The notes beneath the pieces are model-generated. The model ran no database searches. It was not told the DNA's origin and saw only the letters and a program-made list of their open reading frames with translations. From Serinibacter arcticus (GTDB taxonomy: Bacteria; Actinomycetota; Actinomycetes; Actinomycetales; Beutenbergiaceae): 64,000 nt of DNA. The stretch's first letter is position 1. Each line of letters starts with the position of its first letter. The translations under genes were made by a program, and so were the position numbers. The stretch is from NCBI RefSeq assembly GCF_003121705.1, contig NZ_PYHR01000002.1, forward strand, positions 620,001 to 684,000, given 5' to 3'. This document shows, in pieces, positions 18,129-27,177 of the stretch.

Positions 18129-18134
18129 GGGGAC

Positions 18135-18647
18135 ATGCCACTCCGTTCCGGTCGCCACGAACGCGTCGAGCCAGGCCCCGGGCAGGAGTCGGTCTGGGAC
18201 TACCCGAGGCCTCCCCTGCTCGTGCGCTCGTCCCGACTGGTCGAGATCCGCGTGGGCGACACCCTCCTCGCGACGACGTCCGACGCCTACCGCGTGCTGG
18301 AGACCAGCCACCCGCCGACCTGGTACCTCCCGCCGAACGCGTTCCACGACGGCGTGCTCAAGCCGGCCGGCGGACGGGGTTCGATCTGCGAGTGGAAGGG
18401 TGCGGCGGTCTACTGGGACGTCGTACTGCCCGACGGTGGAGTGCTGCCGTCCGAGGCCTGGAGCTACCCGCGGCCGTCGTCGACGTTCGTGCCAATCACC
18501 GACCACGTCGCCGTCTACGCCCGCACGCTCACCTGCGTGGTCGACGGCGAGCGCGTCCGCCCGCAACCCGGCGGCTTCTACGGCGGCTGGGTGACCGACG
18601 ACGTCGTGGGTCCCTTCAAGGGCGCCCCGGGCACCATGGGCTGGTAG
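18135..18647 (+). CDS. DUF427 domain protein
   Basis: A 170-aa protein of the DUF427 family, small beta-barrel proteins of unknown biochemical role found in many bacteria and fungi. The family pattern is seen: SRLVEIRVGDTLLATTSDAYRVLE, HPPTWYLPPNAF, then CEWKGAAVYWDV and SYPRPSSTF. No signal peptide. Start ATG 18135 lies six bases downstream of a -10-like hexamer and has no Shine-Dalgarno sequence. It follows the kinase gene by about 95 bases and converges on the HNH gene with a hairpin in between. Confidence 0.82.
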   Translation: MPLRSGRHERVEPGPGQESVWDYPRPPLLVRSSRLVEIRVGDTLLATTSDAYRVLETSHPPTWYLPPNAFHDGVLKPAGGRGSICEWKGAAVYWDVVLPDGGVLPSEAWSYPRPSSTFVPITDHVAVYARTLTCVVDGERVRPQPGGFYGGWVTDDVVGPFKGAPGTMGW

Positions 18648-18662
18648 CCAGCACGCTCCCGT

Positions 18663-18694
18663 CACCGTCGGCGGTGTCGTCCCGCCCGACGGTG
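18663..18694. terminator. Bidirectional hairpin between DUF427 and HNH genes
   Basis: Perfect nine-base-pair inverted repeat CACCGTCGG / CCGACGGTG with a 14-base loop, located between convergent genes. No T-tract follows, as is usual in high-GC actinobacteria. Confidence 0.5.
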
Positions 18695-18736
18695 CGCTGC
18701 ACCACAACGCCGTCTCCCCGTCCCTTGTCGTGCTCA

Positions 18737-20521
18737 TCATCCGGTCAGGTGGGTGGTGCGTGGGGTGGCGCCGGTGTGCATGGGGTTGGTCGTGAGGGTG
18801 GGCAGGGTGCTCCACGGTGGGCGGAAGTGGATGCCGGTGGGGGTGTGGGTGAGGGTCCAGTTGGTGGCGTGGATGAGGTGGTGGTGGGCGGGGCAGAGGA
18901 GGAGGGAGTTGTCGGTGCTGGTGGTGCCGCCGGTGAGCCAGCTGATGATGTGGTGGGCTTCGCACCAGGTGGCGGGGATGGTGCAGCCGGGGAAGGTGCA
19001 GCCGTGGTCGCGGGCGATGAGGACGCGTCGCATCCAGGCGGGGACGAGGCGGTGGTGGTGGCCGACGTCCAGGAGTCGTCCGTCGGTGCCTAGGACGATG
19101 GGGATGAGGTCGGCGTCGCAGGCCAGTCGTCTGACGGTGTGGATGGGGACGGGTCCGGCGTGTGGGAGCAGGGCGATCCCGCCGGTGGGTTGGAACGGTT
19201 GGGCCAGTCCGGGTGGTGCGGGTGGTGCGAGTGGAGGCGGACCGGCTTCGGTGGGTGTGCCGACGACGGTGCTGGCGGTGGCGCGGGTGGTGGCGTTGCG
19301 GTCGAGGCTGGTGAGCAGGTCGTTGAGCTGCATGGTGACCAGCACCTGGGGTGGGAGTCCGGCGATCTGGGGTAGGTCCCCCACCCGCAGGGCGGCGCCC
19401 GCGGCGGCCATCAGCGCATCCAGCATCCTGCGCGCCCGGGAGCGGGTGTCGGCCCGCACGGCCTCGGCCGCGGCCGCCGAGACGAGGGCGTGAGCATCGG
19501 CATCGGCATCGCTAGCGTCGCTCCCGCTGGCTGGTGCGTCGGTCGTGACGTCTCCGCCCGCCCCGTCGTTGATCGCGTTGCCGCCGCCGCTCACGTCGCG
19601 ACTGGTGGTGGTGGTGGTGCGGGGGTTGGTGCCGGTGTCGAGGATGGTTTGGAGGATTTCGCGTTGGGTCTGGTCGACCACGAGGCGGTAGGAGGTCAGG
19701 CCGTCGTGGGTGGGTCCTTGGTACAGGCCTTGACGCAGGTCGCTCTCGCGGGGAGCGGGTCCGTCGGGGTCCAGCAGGGCGATGGCCCGATCGGCCAGGA
19801 CTCCTATCGCGTCCGGGTCCAGCTCTACCGCTTCTTCGGCCAGGGTCTGCTCGACCTGACCGGCCAGCTCAGGACCTGCCAGCGGCCGGACCCGTTTCAC
19901 GGCCCGGATCACGTGCCGGGCACTGTCACCACTGATGGAGGCGATAACGTCTCCGAGGTGTTCCAGGGGTGGGGGGACCATCTCGCCGGTGACCATCTGG
20001 CGGGGCAGGACACGGTGGGCCAGCGCGATGCGTCGTCCGGCCTCGGCCGCGGAGATCCGCAACCGGACCCGGAGCAGGTCCTTGGCCCGACGAAAGGGTG
20101 ACCCGCCCGCCGGCGGACGCGGAGCGCACCCGCTCACGGGCCCGACCGTCGCGGTCTCGTCGGTGGGCTCGTTGCGGTTCATGGTGCCGGCGTGGTCGAC
20201 CAGGACCAGGTCGCGCATCGGGGCGGGTGCTGCCTCATCGACCGCGCGGGCGGTGATCAGGCGCAGCAGGTCGATCTCGCGGCCGGTGACCTCGACCCGT
20301 TCAGCCAGCTCCAGCGCCGGTTCCCGTTCCAGCCCCGCCAGCTCGTTGGTCAGGGCCGTCCTGGCCCGGGTCAGGATCCCCAGCGCCTGTGTCAGCAGGA
20401 CCGTTGCCGAGGTTGCCGCCGGGTCCGGGCCGTCGGGGCCGGGACCCTCGGCGCTGTTTTGGTTGGTGGCAGCACCCAGGCTGGAGCGGGTGCTCGGGTC
20501 GAGGACGGGGTGCTGAGTCAT
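18737..20521 (-). CDS. DUF222 domain / HNH endonuclease signature protein
   Basis: A 594-aa member of the DUF222-HNH family (13E12-repeat-like in mycobacteria), a large multicopy family in actinobacteria. An N-terminal DUF222 region is followed by a low-complexity Asp/Ala/Ser/Thr linker (about 330-370). The C-terminal HNH nuclease has CTFPGC, CEAHHIISW, TDNSLLLCPAHHHLIH, with the Cys and His metal ligands all present. Cellular role is unproven; a homing or repeat-associated nuclease has been suggested for the family. The ATG 20521 start has a weak upstream signal (GAGAAT five bases away). Confidence 0.88.
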   Translation of the reverse strand: MTQHPVLDPSTRSSLGAATNQNSAEGPGPDGPDPAATSATVLLTQALGILTRARTALTNELAGLEREPALELAERVEVTGREIDLLRLITARAVDEAAPAPMRDLVLVDHAGTMNRNEPTDETATVGPVSGCAPRPPAGGSPFRRAKDLLRVRLRISAAEAGRRIALAHRVLPRQMVTGEMVPPPLEHLGDVIASISGDSARHVIRAVKRVRPLAGPELAGQVEQTLAEEAVELDPDAIGVLADRAIALLDPDGPAPRESDLRQGLYQGPTHDGLTSYRLVVDQTQREILQTILDTGTNPRTTTTTSRDVSGGGNAINDGAGGDVTTDAPASGSDASDADADAHALVSAAAAEAVRADTRSRARRMLDALMAAAGAALRVGDLPQIAGLPPQVLVTMQLNDLLTSLDRNATTRATASTVVGTPTEAGPPPLAPPAPPGLAQPFQPTGGIALLPHAGPVPIHTVRRLACDADLIPIVLGTDGRLLDVGHHHRLVPAWMRRVLIARDHGCTFPGCTIPATWCEAHHIISWLTGGTTSTDNSLLLCPAHHHLIHATNWTLTHTPTGIHFRPPWSTLPTLTTNPMHTGATPRTTHLTG

Positions 20522-20690
20522 GACCCATTCTCTCGGACGCACGTTCGACAAACAAGGTTCTGTGTGCACAGATTGATCCACAGGGCGTCAAACACCCTCC
20601 CGTCCACGGGCCACCTACCCCCACCACGCACCACCCACCTGGGGACAGCCAAAGCCCAGGCATACCCATGCACCCGGACGACCACCCACC

Positions 20691-21908
20691 TCACCCGGCC
20701 GGCGGAACCTCCTGCATTCCCCAGGGCGATCCGTACTCCACGAGCAGGTCGAGGAACGGCCGGGCCGGCAACGCCTCCGGACCGAGCACCCCCACCCCCG
20801 ACCACGCCCCCGACGCCACCAGCTCGAGCGCCACGACCGGGTTGATCGCTGTCTGCCACACCACGGCCTGGTGGCCGTACTCCGCCATCGACCAGGCGTT
20901 GTCGACCACGTGATAGAGGTAGGTCGAGCGAGGTTCGCCATCCTTGCCGAGCCCTCGCACCCACAGCCCGGCACACGTCTTGCCGCTCATCCGGTCCCCC
21001 AGGGTGGCCGGATCGGGGAGCAGCGCGGCCACGACGTCGCGCGGCGACACGCTCACTCCCTTCACCTCCACCGGTGTCGTGGAGTCGAGCCCGAGCTTGT
21101 GCAGCGTCCGCAGCACCTCGATGAACTCGTTGCCCAGCCCGTACTTGAACGTCACGCGCTTCGCCGCGGTCCAGCGCGGGATGAGCAGCACCTCCTCGTG
21201 CTCCACGTTGACGCACTCCACCGGCCCGATCCCCTCCGGGAAGTCGAAGACCTCGGGCTCGCTGAAGGGCGGTGTCGTGAACCAGCCCCGCTCCTTCTCG
21301 AAGATCACCGGCGGGTTGAGGCACTCCTCGATGGTCGTCCAGATCGAGAACGACGGCGCGAAGTCGTAACCCTCGACCGTCAGGTTGGATCCGTCCCGCA
21401 CGCCGGCCTCGTCGATCTCGGAGAACAGCTCGTCCTCGGCGTAGCGGGCGAACACGTCGGCCAGCCCCGGCTCGATCCCGATGCCCACGAGGGCGAGCCG
21501 CCCGGCCGCCTCCCAGTCCGGCGCGCGGTCGAACTGCTCGTCGCCCAGCTTCACGCCGGTCAGCTCGTGCGGGCGTTCCGGGTGGGGCTTCGACAGGCTC
21601 ATCGCCATGTCGAGGTACGTCACGTCGGTCGCCGCGCACGCCTCGAAGATCGGCATCACGAACCGGGGATCGACGGCGTTGAGCACGTGCGTGGCGCCCG
21701 AGTCGCGGATCAGGTCGCTGATCGAGTCGACGTCGGAGGCGTCGACCCTGGCCGCGCGCAGCCGCGCGTCGCCGAGCCCGGCGATCGCGCGCTCCGCCCG
21801 AGCGAGCTCGTGGTCCGCGACGGTCAGCGTCTCGAAGAAGGCCCGACGAACGGCGATGGCGACGACGGCGGAGCCGACCCCTCCGGCTCCCACGACGAGG
21901 ATGTGCAC
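20691..21908 (-). CDS. Saccharopine dehydrogenase family protein
   Basis: A 405-aa oxidoreductase with an N-terminal Rossmann nucleotide-binding motif ILVVGAGGVGSAVV (residues 3-16) and the saccharopine-dehydrogenase-type C-terminal catalytic domain (for example GIGIEPGLADVFARYA and VRDGSNLTVEGYDFAPSFS). Relatives include saccharopine, carboxynorspermidine and homospermidine-type enzymes, so an amino-acid or polyamine substrate is likely but not fixed. The GTG at 21908 is chosen because the Rossmann strand begins right after it. It starts 31 bases after the repaired end of an amino-acid permease on the same strand, suggesting uptake and oxidation of one substrate. Confidence 0.82.
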   Translation of the reverse strand: MHILVVGAGGVGSAVVAIAVRRAFFETLTVADHELARAERAIAGLGDARLRAARVDASDVDSISDLIRDSGATHVLNAVDPRFVMPIFEACAATDVTYLDMAMSLSKPHPERPHELTGVKLGDEQFDRAPDWEAAGRLALVGIGIEPGLADVFARYAEDELFSEIDEAGVRDGSNLTVEGYDFAPSFSIWTTIEECLNPPVIFEKERGWFTTPPFSEPEVFDFPEGIGPVECVNVEHEEVLLIPRWTAAKRVTFKYGLGNEFIEVLRTLHKLGLDSTTPVEVKGVSVSPRDVVAALLPDPATLGDRMSGKTCAGLWVRGLGKDGEPRSTYLYHVVDNAWSMAEYGHQAVVWQTAINPVVALELVASGAWSGVGVLGPEALPARPFLDLLVEYGSPWGMQEVPPAG

Positions 21909-21939
21909 AGTCGTTCCCTTCGATGGTGGGGCGGCGGCG

Positions 21940-23473
21940 TCAGAGCCCGCCGTCGACGCTCCTGGGGTAGAGCTCGGGCTCGTCCGGCACGAGCACCTCC
22001 GTGTCGCGGTTGAGCGACTCGCCCTGAAGAACGGCCGCGACCTGGCCACCAGCGACCACGCGATCATCAGCACGACCCCAGCAGCAGCGAACCGATGCCG
22101 ATCACGAACGTGCCGCCCACGCCGAGCAGGGTGGTGTTGCCGTAGTCGGTCGCCCACATGTCGATCGCCGACTGCACGAACGCGTACGTGAGCATCAGCG
22201 CCCCGAGCAGCGGGAAGAATCCCTTGAGGAAGAAGTCCCGCGGTGACCGCCGAAGGTCGGCCCGGAAGTACCAGACGCACGCGAAGCCGGTGATCCCGTA
22301 GTAGAAGGCGATCGCGAGCCCGAGCGACAGGATCGAGTCCTGCAGGATGTTGTCGCTGATCAGCTTCATCCCGACGAAGTACACGCTCGCGACGATGCCC
22401 ATCATCAGCGTCGAGAACGACGGCGTGTTGAAGCGCGGGTGCACCTCCTTGAACCGCGCCGGCAGCGCGTTGTACGTCGCCATCGACAGCGTCCCGCGCG
22501 CGGTCGGCAGGATCGTCGTCTGGGTCGAGGAGATCGCCGACACCATGACGGCGAACACGAGGACGAAGGCGAGCGGCCCGAGGACCGGATCCTTGAGCGC
22601 GAGGAAGACGTCCTCGGCGTTCGCTTCGTTGGCCAGTCCGACGCCGTCCTCCCCGACTCCCGCGTACGCCATCGCCGCGACCGTGACGCCGACGTAGGTG
22701 ATGAGAAGGATCGCCGTCGAGAGGATCGCCGCCCGGCCCGGGATGCGGGCCGGATCCTTGGTCTCCTCGTTCAGCGCGAGGCAGGTGTCCCAGCCCCAGT
22801 AGATGAACAGCGCCAGCAGGACGGCCTCGATGAAGCCCGAGTAGTCGGTGAAGGCGAGCGGGTTGAACCAGCTCCAGTCGAACGTGTCAGCGCTGGGCGC
22901 CTCGCCGTTGACCACCTTCCACACCGCGAGGCCGACGAACAGCGCGAGCGCGACGTACTGGAGCCCGAGCAGGACGTTCTGGATCCGCTCGCCGAGCTCG
23001 AGCCCGCGGTAGCTGACCCAGCACATGGAGGCGATGAAGACGACACCCGTCGCCGTCACGACCGCGGGGTTGCTCGCGAGCCCCTCCTGGCCGATCAGCA
23101 GCCAGAAGTACTTGCCCGCCACCTCCGCGAGGTTCGCGAGAACCACGATGCCCGCGACGGCGACGCCCCAGCCACCCATCCAGCCCACCCGGGGCCCGAA
23201 CGCCTTCGTCGCCCACGTGAACGTGGTGCCGCAGTCGGGCACCGCCCGGTTGAGCTCCTGGTAGGCCGCCGCGATGAAGAGCATCGGGATGAACGCCACG
23301 ATGAAGGCGATCGGTGCCTGAGCCCCGACGGCGACCACCACCCAGCCGAGCGTGGCGACCAGGGAGTAGACCGGCGCGGTCGAGGCGAGTCCGATGACGA
23401 CGGAGCCGCTCAGCCCGAGCGTCCCCGTCGCCAGCCCCTTGCCGCCTCGCTGCGTCGTGGGGGTTGCTGTCAT
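21940..23473 (-). CDS. APC superfamily amino-acid permease (two apparent frameshifts near 3' end)
   Basis: Amino acid/polyamine-organocation transporter with about 12 helices and about 510 aa after repair. It begins with a glycine-rich first helix (LGLSGSVVIGLASTAPVYSL) and the conserved loop PDCGTTFTWATKAFGPRVGWM. The continuous frame stops early after SLLLGSC, but inserting one base in the G-run at 22076-22079 gives VVLMIAWSLVARSRPFFR, and another at 22022-22024 gives GESLNRDTEVLVPDEPEL to a TGA at 21940. Both lie in G-runs, so sequence errors are likely. ATG 23473 is chosen over the in-frame TTG nine bases upstream. Confidence 0.82.
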
Positions 23474-23481
23474 GAGGCGCA

Positions 23482-23487
23482 AACCTA
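23482..23487 (-). promoter_or_regulatory. Putative -10 of permease gene
   Basis: TAGGTT on the minus strand ends eight bases before the ATG at 23473. No Shine-Dalgarno sequence, so a leaderless or near-leaderless transcript is likely. Confidence 0.4.
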
Positions 23488-23532
23488 GGGCTGCACCCCG
23501 ACGGCGTCAACGCACCGCGCCCGTGCGCGTCC

Positions 23533-24846
23533 TCAACCCACCGCGGGGTCCCGCACGGCGGCGAGGAACAGCGTCAGGCCACTCTCGGAGTGCGCCAGCC
23601 GCAGCAGGAACGGACGGTCGAACTGGACCGTGCGGTCGTGCACGGGGGCGGACGTCTCCTCGCCGCCGATCTCCGTGACTGCCGCCGCGACGGTACCGTC
23701 CTCGTCGACGATCAGACGGGCCTGCTGCATCGCCTGGCCGACGGTCAGATCGTTCGCGATTCCGGACAGATCGGGGGTTCCCAACAGCTCGCCCAGTCCC
23801 ACCTCCGTCAGGTCGGGGACCAGGTCGAGGGGCTCGGGAGTCAGGTCCAGGACCGGGACGGTGACGGCGATCGAACCGGTCGTCGGGTCGCCGACCGGCG
23901 CCGCCGGCACCTCGGCCAGGAGCGCGAGCAGCGCCGGATCTGCCCCCGCAGGGTCGACCCCGTCCGGTGGGAGGACGAGGTCGGCGTGGAAGCCCTCCGT
24001 GTACGGGAGTCGGACCGCGGTCCAGCCCTCGTCCTCCACGACGGTCCACCGGCCGTAGGCGCTCCCCGCCATCGTCTCCACCTGGACCGGACCGTGCGGC
24101 CCCGTGAACGGGCGCTCCGCCGTCGCCCCGGCTGAGAACGGGACCTGCCATCGACCCGCGAACAGCACGACGTCCTGCAGCACCACTCGAAGCAGCTCGT
24201 TCGGCTCGATCGCCGACTCCCGGATCAGCCCGCCCGTGTGCTCGGCGAGCCAGCTGCCTAGCACCTCCCTCGCGGCCGGGTCGCCCAGGTCCGTCGTCTC
24301 CACGCCGGCCCCGTACCACCGGGCGAGGGCATCGAGGTAGGCCGGCTCGACGTCGAAGCCCTCGTCGAGCACGATCCGGTCGGCGAGGTGGAGCAGCGGG
24401 GCCTCCGGGAGCTCGTCCGCGGTCGCGGACGCGGGATCGCCGTCGTGCTCGCCCAGCAGTGTCTGCAGCGCCGAGACGGTGCGCGTCCGGTCCTCGCCGG
24501 ACGCGCCGAGCGCGGTGTCGAAGGCCGTCGCCGTGGTCCCGCGCGCGCCCTCGGCCAGCATCGAGAGCGCGACCAGCGCGCTGAACGGCGAGACGACCGC
24601 GTTCGCGTCGGGATCGGCGTCCGTCGCGGCCCGCAGCATGGACAGCCCCAGCGCGTCGTTCGCCGCGAGAACGCCCGCCAGCGCGGGCGCCTCGTCGATC
24701 GCGACCACCTCGTGGGCGACGTCGGAGCGCAGCTCCGTGGTCGTCGATGCCGCCCCCTGCGTCGAGCAGGCTGCCAGCGCCAGGACACCCGCCCCGGCCG
24801 CCGCCCTCACGATCCCGTGCCGACGTGTCTGCTTCATCGCTCCCAT
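23533..24846 (-). CDS. Serpin-family lipoprotein
   Basis: A 437-aa serine-protease inhibitor homologue displayed on the cell surface. The N-terminus has a signal with lipobox LAAC (Cys near residue 26). The serpin core is recognisable: NAVVSPFSALVALSMLAEGARG, a central RWTVVEDEGWTAVRLPY, and the hinge and reactive loop region DEDGTVAAAVTEIGGEETSAP followed by FDRPFLLRLAHSESGLTLFLAAVRDP. The hinge (small residues AAAV) suggests an inhibitory serpin; the target protease is unknown. ATG 24846 is taken because CACAGT lies six bases before it; ATG 24837 is an alternative. Confidence 0.85.
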   Translation of the reverse strand: MGAMKQTRRHGIVRAAAGAGVLALAACSTQGAASTTTELRSDVAHEVVAIDEAPALAGVLAANDALGLSMLRAATDADPDANAVVSPFSALVALSMLAEGARGTTATAFDTALGASGEDRTRTVSALQTLLGEHDGDPASATADELPEAPLLHLADRIVLDEGFDVEPAYLDALARWYGAGVETTDLGDPAAREVLGSWLAEHTGGLIRESAIEPNELLRVVLQDVVLFAGRWQVPFSAGATAERPFTGPHGPVQVETMAGSAYGRWTVVEDEGWTAVRLPYTEGFHADLVLPPDGVDPAGADPALLALLAEVPAAPVGDPTTGSIAVTVPVLDLTPEPLDLVPDLTEVGLGELLGTPDLSGIANDLTVGQAMQQARLIVDEDGTVAAAVTEIGGEETSAPVHDRTVQFDRPFLLRLAHSESGLTLFLAAVRDPAVG

Positions 24847-24852
24847 GACCCC

Positions 24853-24858
24853 ACTGTG
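24853..24858 (-). promoter_or_regulatory. Putative -10 of leaderless serpin gene
   Basis: CACAGT on the minus strand, six bases before the ATG at 24846. Confidence 0.35.
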
Positions 24859-25384
24859 TCGGCGCGTTGCCCGTTCTTGCACCCGGGCGGGGCTCGGATC
24901 AGAAGCTCGAGCCCCTGGTCACTTCAGGGGCCAGTCCACGGCCTGACACCGCAGGTCAGACGCGGTTGAACTCGCTCCGTGCACCCACCTCCACGGCAGC
25001 ACGTCAGCGTGGTGATCTGGGCCGGTCGGAGTCGAACGGCGAGGACTCTTCGACGTCACGGCAATGGAGCGAGTTCTACGAGACAGCGGCTACGACTTCG
25101 TCCTTCCGGCTGAGCCGTCGAAGGCCAAGCTGCCCGACATCAACTCGCGGCGTCGGCGACAGCACGACTGACGCCTGACTGGCAGGAGTCCGGTGTAGTC
25201 CGTCGGTTCGATCCAGAGACCTGATGACACGGGACCCGATGATGACTGAGCTCGAAGCGAACAAGAGTCTCGAACCGGTCCCAGCCGCGGCGCTCCACGA
25301 TCGTTCGACATGATCGCCCCCGCATCGCGCTCGACGGTGGGGGCGGCAACTCGTTGCGACTGTGACGACAGGAGACGACTCGCG
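24859..25384. other. Gene-poor gap, possible gene remnant
   Basis: About 525 bases between the serpin and the first small lipoprotein contain no convincing gene. A short plus-strand stretch at about 25064-25171 would encode MERVLRDSGYDFVLPAEPS and a basic tail, similar in feel to the C-terminal end of small XRE-type regulators, but with no intact N-terminus or start. It may be a decayed fragment. No repeats, RNA gene or mobile-element ends were recognised. Confidence 0.3.
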
Positions 25385-25390
25385 TAACGT
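25385..25390 (+). promoter_or_regulatory. Putative -10 of leaderless lipoprotein gene
   Basis: TAACGT ends six bases before ATG 25397. The start itself lies in an inverted repeat CGTCAT-TCG-ATGACG (25388-25402). Confidence 0.45.
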
Positions 25391-25396
25391 CATTCG

Positions 25397-25867
25397 ATGA
25401 CGACACACGCCAGAGCAAGGCGCACTCGCGCACCTGTCCTCGCTGCCGTTGCCGGCACCGCCGCCCTCGTTCTCTCGTCCTGCACCTTGGTCAGCGATAC
25501 CGCGGCACCCACTCTCGACGAGGCGCTTGATGCTGCCGAGGGGCTCCTGTCGGAGTACGACAGCATCGAGCACGTGTTCGTCGAACCTCGGCCTGGCCGC
25601 GGGTCGGCAGAGTTCATCGTCCCTGCCGCCCAGTCCGCGCGCAGCTTCACGATTCGGTGCCTGGGTGAAGGTGACCTGACAGTTCGCCTCGACGGCGAAG
25701 TGCTCTTCGCAGACGCGTGCGACGACACGGCCGTCGATCTCGGCGTGGACGACGTCGGCGACTTCCTCACGCCGACCTACACCGAGAACAGGGTCGAGAT
25801 CGAGGCCGAGAGCGACGTCTACTGGGTCGCCGCGCTCTACACAACCAGCGGCGGTGGTAGCAGCTAG
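25397..25867 (+). CDS. Small lipoprotein, paralogue 1 of a local family
   Basis: A 156-aa exported protein of no family I recognise. It has a basic N-terminus, hydrophobic segment and lipobox LSSC (Cys near 29). The mature part has PTLDEALDAAEGLLSEY, then PRPGRGSAEF, IRCLGEGDLTVRLDGE, a CDD motif and near the end DVYWVAALYTT. The same ordered motifs occur in two other genes here (26241-26702 and 32273-32761). Two Cys besides the lipid Cys may form a disulfide. The composition is slightly less GC-extreme than the core genes. Role unknown; probably anchored on the outer face of the membrane. Confidence 0.75.
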   Translation: MTTHARARRTRAPVLAAVAGTAALVLSSCTLVSDTAAPTLDEALDAAEGLLSEYDSIEHVFVEPRPGRGSAEFIVPAAQSARSFTIRCLGEGDLTVRLDGEVLFADACDDTAVDLGVDDVGDFLTPTYTENRVEIEAESDVYWVAALYTTSGGGSS

Positions 25868-26240
25868 ACGCCCTGGTCGATCGGGGTGCTGGTCACCTCG
25901 CACCAGTCCAGCCAGAGAGCATCCGCTGCCGCACCGTGTCGAGGGTGGGCCGTTGGCTAGCCCTGAGATTCGCCGTTATAAGAGACACGTGAGGTGCAGT
26001 CGTGTGCTGGCGCGGGTCGCCGAGATCGGCTGACGCCGGGATGGTGCAGGGCAGCCGGGACTGGCTCGGGAGATGCGGTGGTTCGGCAGAACTGGCCTGA
26101 GGAACCGGCGCGGCCGGGAGTCCCACGGACCTGGTGCTGAGACGCTCCACCAGACCCGGCAGCGCTTCTTGACGTTGGCCGTCGACAGTCACGAGTCTCG
26201 TCCTCCTTGTCGGAGGTGACCTCGCGCACATGGGCGCTGA
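25868..26240. other. Gap without recognised gene
   Basis: About 370 bases between two paralogous lipoprotein genes that converge on it. Open frames here are short with unnatural composition. No terminator hairpin, repeat or RNA gene was identified. Confidence 0.4.
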
Positions 26241-26702
26241 TCAGGACGCTGTTTGGGTGAAAGTGGTCGCGACCCAGTACACATCGTCGGCCGCAACGAG
26301 CTGCACCTCGACCGGGGTCTGGTTGTCGATCATGGTGCCATCCACCTCGGCGTCCAGGCCCATCCCGACGGTGCCGTCATCGCAGCGTGACTCGGTGATC
26401 CGGTCGCCCCCGTTGATGCGCAGGGTCACCTCGCCCTCACCGAGGCATGACATCTTGAAGAACCTCCCCAGCTCTGATCCCGGGACCTCGAAGATGGCTC
26501 CGCCGCGGCCGGGGTGGGGTGTGATGAGGACGTCCTGGATCCGGGACTCGCCATCAATCAGCGAACTGCCGGCCTCGATGGCCCGGTCGAGGGTCGGCTC
26601 ATCGGGCTCGGCCGGGCCAGAGCATCCTGCGACCGCCACGGTGGCAGCGCCGACTATCGCGGCAAACACGGGCGGGGACATGCGCCGTCGTCGTGTCGTC
26701 AT
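26241..26702 (-). CDS. Small lipoprotein, paralogue 2 of a local family
   Basis: A 153-aa predicted lipoprotein (lipobox VAGC, Cys near 27) sharing the ordered motifs of the 25397 gene: PTLDRAIEAGSSLID, PHPGRGGAIFEV, MSCLGEGEVTLRING, a CDDG motif and DDVYWVATTFT. It is the most divergent of the three. The start region is nearly identical to paralogue 1 (TTCG, ATG, then Thr-Thr codons), and a -10-like hexamer lies at the same distance. Function unknown. It faces paralogue 1 across a 370-base gap, an arrangement suggesting inverted local duplication. Confidence 0.72.
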   Translation of the reverse strand: MTTRRRRMSPPVFAAIVGAATVAVAGCSGPAEPDEPTLDRAIEAGSSLIDGESRIQDVLITPHPGRGGAIFEVPGSELGRFFKMSCLGEGEVTLRINGGDRITESRCDDGTVGMGLDAEVDGTMIDNQTPVEVQLVAADDVYWVATTFTQTAS

Positions 26703-26708
26703 CGAAAC

Positions 26709-26714
26709 ACGCTA
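26709..26714 (-). promoter_or_regulatory. Putative -10 of leaderless lipoprotein gene
   Basis: TAGCGT on the minus strand, six bases before ATG 26702; same spacing as in paralogue 1 (TAACGT). Confidence 0.45.
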
Positions 26715-26810
26715 CGTGATGCCCCGGTGATCGACCTGCGGTGTGATCATCTGGCGATGCATCTATTCACGTGCGCGTGGAAGCTCGGCTGGCTTGATGA
26801 CGGCGGAGCT

Positions 26811-26816
26811 TATGAT
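26811..26816 (+). promoter_or_regulatory. Putative -10 (TATGAT) of leaderless gene
   Basis: TATGAT, one base from the consensus -10, ends six bases before ATG 26823. No ribosome binding site. Confidence 0.5.
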
Positions 26817-26822
26817 TCCGGA

Positions 26823-27134
26823 ATGAAACGGACCGCTACCGGGCTGACGGCCATCCTGAGCTTCCTCCTGGTGGCTTCGTGTTCAGCAGAGCGCACGTTC
26901 TCCTCGGAGAGCCAAGAGGCCTTCACCCTAGCAACGGAGGATCTGCTTCCGGAGTGGAAGGAGAACGGCCGCCTGGAGCTCGGAATGAGTACCTGCCGCT
27001 CGATCGACCTCTTCCTGGAGAACAGCGACTTCTCCCCAGGACTGCTCGACACCACCGACGCCGAACTGCACGAGTTGCACAGAGCGGCCGTCACGCACCT
27101 GTGCCCCGAATACGTCGACACCGTCAGCAGCTAA
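26823..27134 (+). CDS. Small predicted lipoprotein, unknown function
   Basis: A 103-aa exported protein with signal and lipobox VASC (Cys near 20: AILSFLLVASCSAERTF). The remaining 80 residues are acidic and helical with two Cys (TCRSIDLFL and HLCPEYVDT) that could pair. No family recognised. It is not an obvious member of the PGRG/YWVA paralogue set. The start is fixed by a TATGAT hexamer six bases upstream. It converges on the next small exported protein. Confidence 0.65.
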   Translation: MKRTATGLTAILSFLLVASCSAERTFSSESQEAFTLATEDLLPEWKENGRLELGMSTCRSIDLFLENSDFSPGLLDTTDAELHELHRAAVTHLCPEYVDTVSS

Positions 27135-27177
27135 AACCCACCTGGTCGAGCGATCCGGGCTGAATGGACTCGCCCAA

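Noticed and set aside
18737-20521. Group I intron or inteins / active mobile element from the HNH gene
   Set aside because: The DUF222-HNH family is chromosomal and multicopy; no terminal repeats or disrupted host gene are seen.
25062-25171. Small regulator-like gene
   Set aside because: Only a C-terminal-like stretch is visible, with no domain core or start signal; noted as a possible remnant only.
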